From: DAOTUB01 sp034437455
GTDB lineage: Bacteria > Chloroflexota > Anaerolineae > B4-G1
Direction: 5' to 3'
Assembly: GCA_034437455.1 (NCBI GenBank)
Contig: DAOTUB010000001.1
Coordinates: forward strand, 1 to 22,020
Length of the DNA stretch: 22,020 bases
Translations under genes and position numbers: made by a program
Part shown: positions 7,801-13,581 of the stretch, in pieces
Layout of the letters: each line of letters begins with the position of its first letter
How positions within the stretch are numbered: the stretch's first letter is position 1
The notes under the pieces: generated by a model
What the model saw: only the letters and a program-made list of their open reading frames with translations
Databases searched by the model: none
Told to the model about the DNA's origin: nothing

Positions 7801-9574
7801 CGACCTGATGCTTCCCTTCCGTCGCGTGCCCGACGACGCCTACATCGCCAACGAATCGACCTACCTGAACCAGGCGAGGTTGATCGCTGGCAATCCCACT
7901 CAGACAGCTCTCGGCCTCGGCTATATCCTGACCGACGACTTTTACGGGGACATGCGTCCGTTGCGATGGCGAGGACGAGAACTGTACGTGCCTGAGGATC
8001 TGGCCGTGGGCAGGCTGGTCGAATCGCCCGCCGAGATCGAGATGGTCATCGACGAGTACATCGCGCGGAATGGCGCGCTCAATCCGACCTCTGCCCTGAT
8101 CACCGGCTACGACTTTTTGCTCGACAGCGGCGAGGCGATCCGCGACACGTTGAGCGCGCGGGGTCTCGCTTCCACGACGTTGATCAGCGACACGTGGATC
8201 GACGACGATCTGGAGGCAGGTTGGCTGAGCACTCGCCGCGATCTGGCCTCGCTCAACGCCCACTTTCAGCATTGGGAGGCGATCCCGCCCCAGGGCGCCG
8301 AAACCACCACGGCCAGCGAGGTCGCCGGCGCCAGCGCCGATATGAGCGGTGCGGTCAATTTTTCGATGGGTTGCCACAGCGGGTACAACGTCGATGATAC
8401 TCACGCGCTGGCCGGGTACCAGCTCGACTATCCCCAGGCTCTGGCCCAGAAGGAGGCCTGGTGGATCGGCAACACGGGCTATGGCTATGGGATGGACGAC
8501 GCCGTGTCGTTCACGGAGCGGCTGATGCACCTCTTTGCCCGCGCGCTGACCTCGCAGGCCTCGATGCCTGTCGGCCAGGCGTTGGCCCAGGCCAAGCAAG
8601 CGTACCTGGGCGAAGCGCCCAGCGGGGGCTTTGGCACCTACGACGAAAAGATCATGATCGAGTCCACGTTGTATGGCCTGCCCATGTACAAGATCAGTGC
8701 GCCAAGCCCCGCCGGGGCGTTGGCCCCTACGAGACTACGCCCCGGCTCCTGGGATCGACAAAGCGTCGAGATGCAAGCGGCAATCAGGCCCCAGGCCTCG
8801 GGTCTGTACACCGTGTCCAAAACGCTTGCCATCACCTACGATCCCCTGGTCGTGGCAGACGGTGGAACCTATTACACCATCGATGACCTGAGCCAATCCA
8901 ACCCAGGGCGGCCCATCCAGCCCAAGACCAGCACCCTGCTGGATACTGTGCCGGATATGAAGGCTCACGGTGTCCTCCTGCTCGGCGGCCAATCAACGAC
9001 AGCGACCGGTTTCAACCCCCTCATCGCCCGTCCTGTCCCCACCAGCACCGAGCAAGTAGAGGAGCCTGACTTTGAAGCTCCAGGTTGGTTCCCCTCCAAA
9101 GTATTCGCCATCAATCGGCTGGGGGCGGAAGATCGCCTGGTGGTGGTCCCGGCTCAGTTCATGGGCGATCAAGACGAAGGTGTGTTACGCCGTTTCACCG
9201 AACTGATCTTTACCGTGACCTATTCCGACAGCGTCGACTTTGTATCTCCTGTCATCTGGGAAGTGGAAAGTCTGCTCCTTGGAGGAACGGTCAGTTTCAA
9301 AGTGTCGGCCGACGATGCCTCCGGCGTCGAGCGGGTACTGGTCACCTACAGCGCAGATGGCATCACCTGGCAGAGCACCGACCTGACGTACAGTGCGTAC
9401 ACTGAGCGGTGGGAAACGTCGCTTTCTGGCTTGACCGGAAAGGCGAGTTACTTTGTCCAGGTGATGGACGCCGCCGGAAACGTCAGCATCAGCAACAACA
9501 AGGGCGAGTACTTTGCCGCCGAGGGACAAGGGATTTACATCTACCTGCCACTCGTCATGCGCGGTTCTTCCTAG
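4850..9574 (+). CDS. Secreted multidomain protein with gingipain-like (peptidase C25) domain
   Basis: The 1574-aa product starts with a signal peptide: basic MYSKR, then a hydrophobic stretch to about residue 32, ending PVHS. A Pro/Ala-rich linker is followed by repeated beta-sandwich-like segments (about 105-370) with recurring SVSIYAYDANG-type and VSGTA motifs. A PPC-like domain (about 680-857, beginning YEPNN) is interrupted by seven GAMTSI repeats. A C25/caspase-like domain (about 894-1285) carries a candidate catalytic His in NAHFQHW (H1138 or H1141) and Cys1175 in FSMGCHSGYN. A final Ig-like or Fn3-like domain (about 1455-1555) precedes the tail IYLPLVMRGSS. Known C25 enzymes are secreted cysteine proteases that process surface proteins. 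By inference this is exported and displayed or retained at the surface through its C-terminus. Family membership rests on the His/Cys context and local fold motifs; peptidase activity is unproven. Convergent with the broken gene downstream, with a shared terminator between them. Confidence 0.8.
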   Translation: MYSKRFTQFARVTTLFLVLGIVCQIPPLPVHSQVPDVATEAPRPEYQTRALSPARQQAPDAPNDPTDDPLAGEELLKIVPAPPAAARPASTGFGEESVIAQGALSPQATNPSVFVNETYSELYGYTDADAYVDIVLKDSGGSVKDSLYAYADASGRYEAAFSYKVIPGDMVEVTANYTRTISLTIDALTGQVDPINDLVTGTAPAGRDMAAAIRQYRTSCTSEFDSAWFSSGSGNFSATFPTITDIIRGASVSIYAYDANGNATVITRFAPVLWVYEWDNNAYGYVNAGATFTAVFKRSGSVLETVSGTAAENGYYEAQFSTPFAVGDQIEVTSGGETMVMPVLALTGAMDAAADTVSGTAHEPGALLRVYAYNYNMEDDIYYGYCLTTTASSVSPYAYTADFAEIVDLVEGDYAYVRAHSADYNIYQIRPYPYTCEETPVPNFTTFDNQNDAHTGVCDGDMDVWLFNTNPPAPIEFNIRVTEDAPLESAWLLVNAWDIDEESGELDAVSFNGHPLGYLTGADETWNSTVFNVNPAWVQVGDNLVEIDVDVANPGDPHWAVKVDWGQLLLNQREIDAHFRHVQLDQTGYAPGSSVYVNAELDTDLISQTLDLEFNLIGPDGFVIDSAVYYGWTVYGNSDEPYSPSFYLSSSAEPGIYQVKALAFDSSTRVLQDTEKFEFVVDNYEPNNLWTDGWTQEYPVEIGAAYESRILRGDDMEWYKLVVTNSAVISVTLTNLPQDYDLVIFADLDTDTEATAEDVLGELADSEEVDAAGAMTSIGAMTSIGAMTSIGAMTSIGAMTSIGAMTSIGAMTSISAQSGNVDEVATVQVRVPGTTLYILVVSANNASSQTPYRLEVTSTPLEEYGDCNTSITPGVATSVYPTTITAPETLILFNHRRIGGQYGSTAAGGLLSKLHTLADHPTVKGVVVPVENDAAVDSAYSNWDTGNACNPNAANQVATAIKNVVLSYYQTYSPTLKYLVIVGDDLMLPFRRVPDDAYIANESTYLNQARLIAGNPTQTALGLGYILTDDFYGDMRPLRWRGRELYVPEDLAVGRLVESPAEIEMVIDEYIARNGALNPTSALITGYDFLLDSGEAIRDTLSARGLASTTLISDTWIDDDLEAGWLSTRRDLASLNAHFQHWEAIPPQGAETTTASEVAGASADMSGAVNFSMGCHSGYNVDDTHALAGYQLDYPQALAQKEAWWIGNTGYGYGMDDAVSFTERLMHLFARALTSQASMPVGQALAQAKQAYLGEAPSGGFGTYDEKIMIESTLYGLPMYKISAPSPAGALAPTRLRPGSWDRQSVEMQAAIRPQASGLYTVSKTLAITYDPLVVADGGTYYTIDDLSQSNPGRPIQPKTSTLLDTVPDMKAHGVLLLGGQSTTATGFNPLIARPVPTSTEQVEEPDFEAPGWFPSKVFAINRLGAEDRLVVVPAQFMGDQDEGVLRRFTELIFTVTYSDSVDFVSPVIWEVESLLLGGTVSFKVSADDASGVERVLVTYSADGITWQSTDLTYSAYTERWETSLSGLTGKASYFVQVMDAAGNVSISNNKGEYFAAEGQGIYIYLPLVMRGSS
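7166..7291 (+). repeat. Seven tandem 18-bp units encoding GAMTSI
   Basis: Seven exact-length 18-bp units follow one another in frame (773-814 of the protein), each encoding Gly-Ala-Met-Thr-Ser-Ile. Units differ only at two synonymous positions (GGC/GGT and TCT/TCC). Every unit contains GATGACGTC. The array sits in a loop of the PPC-like domain, between the DLVIFADLD strand and the VQVRVPGTTLYILVV strand. The near-identity suggests recent slippage or unequal-crossover expansion. Confidence 0.95.
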
Positions 9575-9602
9575 CTCGTCCAATCCTACAGCGCACAAGT
9601 AA

Positions 9603-9636
9603 AAGCCCCCTGGCCCGTTATGAGGCCAGGGGGCTT
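9603..9636. terminator. Rho-independent terminator between convergent genes
   Basis: A perfect 13-bp stem AAGCCCCCTGGCC / GGCCAGGGGGCTT (9603-9615 with 9624-9636) has an 8-base loop CGTTATGA. On the minus strand it is followed by TTAC after the stem's own TT, a short U-run, so termination of the minus-strand unit looks better. For the plus-strand gene it lacks a U-tract but is positioned 29 bases after the stop codon. It probably serves both directions. Confidence 0.8.
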
Positions 9637-9655
9637 GCGTGTCCATGTCACAACT

Positions 9656-11325
9656 TCAAGTCGCACGCCGTCTGAACATCAATGCTACGATGATGACCAG
9701 GACAGCTACCGCGACCCGCGCAATCCACAGCCACGAGAACGCCATTGGGCCTACTGGCATCGTGACCCCACCGACAGGGGCAGACAGGGACGAACCCGAC
9801 AGGGTCAGTGCGCTCAGGTGGCAGATAGGAACAGAGAGCCAGTTCTCGTCGGGATGGTGATCGTAAATACCACAGGCGATGTCCTCCCACGCATCGTAGT
9901 TCCAGTACTCCAGCGCCAGCGTCTCCTCGTCTATCCCATCCACGTCGTCGTCGCTGTAGCGGATGGTTATGGTGATCGGCGTCTTGAAGACGTATCCCGG
10001 CAAGAGTACAGCGCCCTGGTAGGCCTCCAGGCTGAAGGCGTGACCGGCAAAACGGAGCGAGGTAGGATGAACAGGTTCGGAGATGGGGGTATAGATCAGC
10101 GTGACGGTATCCGTCACCGAGCCGGCCGGGGCCTCCACGGTGGTGGTCAGCCCCTGGGTATCGGTGTAGACCAGTACGCCGCCCTCGCCCGGCGTGACCG
10201 TGACGGCCACCGCGTCGAACTGCTGGGCGGCGACGATCACGCCAGCCCGGTCGTTATTCGGGAACAGGTCCGTGCGGCCCGACTCGCTGATGGCGGCGGT
10301 GTTCGCGATGATAGCGCCCGCCGTGCCGGTGACCACCTCGACCGCGACGCGCAGCGTGGCGCTCTCGCCGTCGACCAGGCTGCCCACTTTCCACACCCCA
10401 TCGACGTAAGCCCCGCCGCCGTCGTCGGAGACGTAGCTCGCCCCGCCCGGCAGCGTGTCGCTGATCACCACGTAAGGGGTGTCGGCGGGACCGTGGTTCG
10501 TCACCGTGATGGTGTAGGTGATGATCGTCCCTTCGCTCGGCGTGCAGGCATTCACCGTTTTGACCACCTCCAGGTCGGCCCCACGCGGCGTGATGCTCGC
10601 CCCGGCCACGTTGTTGCTCGATTCGGGATCGGCCCGGCGCGCCGTCGAGGTCGGCGTCTATCGGCGCGCCGGGGGTCAAGAGGTGGAGCAAGTCGCTATC
10701 GAGGTAGCCCACCTCGACGCCGGAGGATTCGGTGGTGATCCAGACCCGCAGGTCGGCATCGGCGACCTGCCCCGCGTTGGGGAGCAGGCCCGGCCTCAAC
10801 GCGAGCCAGGTGTACTGCTGCGTCAGGTCGAAGGCGGAGATCGCGTCGGCGTCGGCCAGCGGGCTGTTGAGCGGGTTCTGATCCGGCATGGTGGCCCACA
10901 GCCGCAGCGCCCCCTCCTCCGTGGCAAAGGCGACGAGGTCGAGGGAGGTGAGCGGGGCCAACGCGGCAAAGGGCAGCCGGAGAAGGGTGATAGGAGACTC
11001 GTAATCGGGCGTCAGGGTTTGGACGGATTGCCAGCTCCCATTCCAGGCGAACAGCGTGGCGTTGGCGTTATCCTGCACCCAGAGCAGGTAATCGGCTGCA
11101 AGCTGGCGACCGTCCTGGGCGGGGAGGCCGATAGTGGGGCCGCCGCCGAAGGGGTCGTGAGCCGTCGTCGCGCCGCCCCAGTTAAAGATGCCGCCACCCC
11201 AACTGTCACTGACGCACTCACCGCCACGAATGGTCAGGCCATTGAGGGTGAGCGTGCCCGTCGTCGCCACGTAGAAAATGCGGAACGGGAGCCCGGCTGG
11301 ATTTGGCGAACGATTCGTGTATGGC
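9656..11325 (-). pseudogene. Broken cell-surface protein: beta-helix fragment, DUF11 domain, C-terminal membrane anchor
   Basis: Two minus-strand frames belong to one gene. The upstream frame (about 11325 to 10635) reads through FRIFYVATTGTLTLNGLTI and GGGIFN, typical of parallel beta-helix surface proteins, then a segment with LLWVQDNANATLFAWNG and on to PIDADLDGAP. Near 10629-10634 the sense shifts frame to ADPESSNNVAG and continues in the 9656-10609 frame. That frame contains a DUF11 domain (ADLEVVKTVNACTPSEG to NTAAISESGRTDLFPNN), a beta-rich region and a final membrane helix (WLWIARVAVAVLVIIVALMF) followed by RRRAT. Removing one base, for example from the GGG run, restores one frame. No signal peptide or start codon precedes the fragment: the frame is closed by TAG near 11355, with only a GTG at 11270 inside the beta-helix part. 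It is therefore 5'-truncated as well as frameshifted. A sequencing or assembly error could explain the shift, but not the missing head. Confidence 0.7.
10635..10671. repeat. Pair of 10-bp palindromes CGGCGCGCCG at the frameshift
   Basis: CGGCGCGCCG occurs at 10635-10644 and again at 10662-10671, 17 bp apart. Each copy is self-complementary, and the two can also pair with each other as a hairpin. They lie at the PIDADLDGAP coding segment, immediately beside the inferred frameshift, where such GC-rich structure could cause replication slippage or base-calling compression. Confidence 0.7.
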
Positions 11326-11416
11326 CAGCACGACCAGACGCGAATGAGAATCTACACACCTGCCTTCCACTCTGCTTCAGCGCGCCGCGCGCGGATCAGA
11401 GTTCCCGAGTCCAGAG

Positions 11417-12703
11417 TCATCGGAGATCAGAAGTACGAGAGAAAGGAGCCGCCACCACACGAAAACCGCAGTACCCGCTGCGAAGGTCCGGGACCCCGTA
11501 GCGGCACGCGCAGCGCACGCCCCCCTGGCCGCTGCTGAACGACCCGCCCCGAACCACGCGGCGGGCACTCGCTTCCAGATTCTCTCGACCATCCTGGGGA
11601 TCGTAGGGATAACCAAAGCCAGGCTCCTTCCATTCCGTTCTCCACAAACTCCGCATCCACTCCCAGACATTGCCAGCCATATCCACGCAGCCGTAGAGGC
11701 TATCTCCCTGAGGCGAGTACTTCCCCACCGGTGTCGTGCCACCGACGTTGGAACCAAAGTTGCACAGGTCAGTTGCGGGCAGCCTGTCCCCCCAAGGATA
11801 GATCCGCCCATCGGGCCCTCGTGCTGCCTTTTCCCACTCAGCCTCGCTTGGCAATGTGAAGGATCCGCCAGTCACTTTGGAAAGCCAACGACAGTAGGCC
11901 ATCGCATCATTCCAGCTAACCTGCACTACCGGGTGATCCTCTAGCCCACCTGGCACCCTGCTGTCTTCCCAATGTTTTGGCACTCGATGATCAGTCGCTC
12001 TGGCAAAAGCGGCGTATTGAGCGTTGGTCACAGGATATTTGCTAATCTCATACTTTGGGAGATAGACCTGGTGGTACAGAGTCTCTCTTTCCATCCAATC
12101 TTTCCACTCCAACCCCGTGCGTTCCAATCTCTGCCGGTCGCTCCCCATCCAGAACTTACCGGCCGGTATAGGCACCATTTCCGGCACAAGGGGATGGAAG
12201 AGCTTTGACGCGACCCTCCTCAGCCAGTCCCAACTCTCGCGAGCTGCAGACTCCACAGGCATCTGTATGAAGACCTCAGCTACCTTGTCGAGGAACCAGA
12301 GTAAGGCAGCAATCACAGCAGCCTTCTTTCCGTCAGAAGCCAAACGCTCCTTGATGTGCTTCTGTGTGTCCACGTCAACTGCGCCGAGGACGGCTTCGAT
12401 GAATATATCTCTTTGGTCAGGTGACAAGCCCTCTACAATGCGCTCTGCGAGTTCAAGGCGCTGGTCAGAAGCCAGCGAAAGTGAGAATTCCTCAAGCAGA
12501 ATCTTGCGCTCCGACTCTGGTAGCGATTCAATGACTGGAACCAACATCTCTCTGTCAACGGGTTCCTGACTCTCCTCTGCCTCGGTAGATTCACGCTCTC
12601 CCACCAACCTCTCGATCTCGTCATCGATCTCCTCGACAACCTCTTCCATCTTGTCTAGCACATCTATCAGACCGTCAAACAGAGCATTCCATCTATCCCC
12701 CAT
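11417..12703 (-). CDS. FGE-sulfatase/C-type-lectin-fold protein with DGR-like variable C-terminus
   Basis: The ATG at 12703 has AGGAG seven bases upstream. The 428-aa product has an acidic coiled-coil-like N-terminus (about 1-50), a helical middle (about 50-170) and a formylglycine-generating-enzyme-type domain from EMVPIPAGKFWMGSD (about 175) to the end, with PVTNAQYAAFA, LPSEAEWEKAARG, YPWGD, DMAGNVWEW and VVRGGSF. The Cys pair that catalyses formylglycine formation (GSYxCHxSYC context in true FGEs) is absent: here GGSFSSGQGG. The domain is therefore more likely a binding scaffold. Residues about 385-416 match the layout of diversity-generating-retroelement variable regions in this family, with Asn (AAY) codons replaced by AGC, GGC, TAC, TGC, GAC and GTC. 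No signal peptide is seen. It follows the zinc-ribbon remnant by 15 bp. Ligand unknown. Confidence 0.85.
   Translation of the reverse strand: MGDRWNALFDGLIDVLDKMEEVVEEIDDEIERLVGERESTEAEESQEPVDREMLVPVIESLPESERKILLEEFSLSLASDQRLELAERIVEGLSPDQRDIFIEAVLGAVDVDTQKHIKERLASDGKKAAVIAALLWFLDKVAEVFIQMPVESAARESWDWLRRVASKLFHPLVPEMVPIPAGKFWMGSDRQRLERTGLEWKDWMERETLYHQVYLPKYEISKYPVTNAQYAAFARATDHRVPKHWEDSRVPGGLEDHPVVQVSWNDAMAYCRWLSKVTGGSFTLPSEAEWEKAARGPDGRIYPWGDRLPATDLCNFGSNVGGTTPVGKYSPQGDSLYGCVDMAGNVWEWMRSLWRTEWKEPGFGYPYDPQDGRENLEASARRVVRGGSFSSGQGGVRCACRYGVPDLRSGYCGFRVVAAPFSRTSDLR
11455..11550 (-). other. Candidate DGR variable region (VR)
   Basis: The coding strand from GGGTCGTTC to GGTTTTCG encodes GGSFSSGQGGVRCACRYG then VPDLRSGYCGFR. 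Known FGE-type DGR targets have a template-like pattern GGSWNNNQNNAR...PDNRNNN.GFR. Here nearly every expected Asn position is a codon ending in C, T or G with a changed first or second base, and the stretch has only about seven adenines in roughly 80 bases. That is what adenine-directed mutagenesis of AAY codons would leave. The template repeat and reverse transcriptase are not in the window. Confidence 0.55.
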
Positions 12704-12718
12704 AGCAACTCTCCTAAG

Positions 12719-13156
12719 TCATCCTCGCCTTGTTGTTGCACTCCTGCGGTGGTCCAAGATCAACGCGCGCGAAAAGCCCCTCTCGGCCGTGAATGCAAAG
12801 ACGCGTCCTACCACCTCGCCCCCAACCACCGCAAACAGCGCGGCCCCTCCCCTCGCCGATGACGATAGAACCAGGTTCTTGTCTCCCGGATTCCTTCCCG
12901 TCCGCCGCCCACGTAGCACCATGATCCCGTTACAAGAGGGGCAGGTAGCCACCGGTAGCGCATCGGAACCGGCCCCGATCCGTGTTTCGTTTTCGTTCAA
13001 TGCATCTTCCACTGAATCATCTCCGGCAAAAAGTCTCTTGGCCCAACGCCGAAGAGACACCTGATGCAATTTTATGAGACTCGACACTCCTCGGCCTGTT
13101 CCAGCTTCAAGTAGTACAATTTTTGGGGGAACCCCCCAGGCTATTTCATCGGACAA
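12719..13156 (-). pseudogene. Degraded zinc-ribbon ORF
   Basis: An open frame of 145 codons starts only at a TTG (13156) with no SD. Its recognisable part is ALPVATCPSCNGIMVLRGRR then TGRNPGDK, resembling the first half of a topoisomerase-type zinc ribbon (CPxCxxxMVLRRxRRGxNPGxxFWGC). In this frame the second half (expected FWGCxxxPxC) is missing. In the next frame the same DNA reads WFYRHRRGEGPRC, suggesting a frameshift within the ribbon. The end (ATTRRG) has no family character. The ORF stops 15 bases before the ATG of the FGE-like gene, so the stretch may now serve mainly as its leader. It could also be a genuine small gene of unknown type. Confidence 0.35.
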
Positions 13157-13185
13157 TTGATATTATCGAGAAGCATCACCACCCT

Positions 13186-13581
13186 CTAAATCCAAAACGC
13201 CGCCACCAACCAATCATTCGCTTGCTGCCGCAACCGACCACCGAAGATGGCGCTCAGGTTCACGTACTGCCCATCCGGCTGGCGCACCTCGAAAAACTCG
13301 CCCTTGTCGATCTGCCCCCGCAGCACGAACTGCACCGTCTGGCGGCGCTGGGTCATCAATTGGGCCGCGTCTTGCAGCGTCTCCCGGATGAAGCCGGTTG
13401 CCTGCATCCGCTCCTCCTCCGGCACGCTTGCCAGGAGGGTATCTAACCCGGTGACTGTGACCTCACGCGCCGGCAGCGCCTCCTCGCGCCAAGCCCGGCG
13501 CAGGAATTCGACGATGCTTATCGTGGTCGGGTAGGCGTCGTAGCGCGCCGACTCGACGATGTTGTAGGCTCCTGGTTCCAT
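13186..13581 (-). CDS. Unknown 131-aa protein, last gene of the defence-type operon
   Basis: The ATG at 13581 overlaps the methyltransferase stop by one base (TGATG), so it is translationally coupled. The protein starts MEPGAYNIVESARYDAYPTT and ends NDWLVAAFWI. It is soluble, mixed alpha/beta, with a helical middle rich in Gln/Arg and no zinc, Walker or nuclease motif that I can see. I do not recognise a family. Its position suggests a dedicated subunit or specificity partner of the methyltransferase and ATPase. That is inference from context only. Confidence 0.8.
   Translation of the reverse strand: MEPGAYNIVESARYDAYPTTISIVEFLRRAWREEALPAREVTVTGLDTLLASVPEEERMQATGFIRETLQDAAQLMTQRRQTVQFVLRGQIDKGEFFEVRQPDGQYVNLSAIFGGRLRQQANDWLVAAFWI

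Noticed and set aside
7577..8599. Minus-strand ORF of 340 codons
   Set aside because: It is antisense to the C25 domain, whose own strand shows the His/Cys motifs and consistent codon use.
9620..10738. Plus-strand ORF of 372 codons
   Set aside because: It is antisense to the DUF11/anchor coding frame and begins inside the terminator; Arg/Gly-rich composition is typical of a shadow frame.
11417..12703. Functional formylglycine-generating enzyme
   Set aside because: The Cys pair needed for formylglycine formation is absent, and no sulfatase gene is nearby.
13124..13138. GGGGGAACCCCCC palindrome as a terminator
   Set aside because: The stem is short, the loop is too tight, and neither strand has a U-tract on the 3' side (the T-run precedes it on the plus strand).
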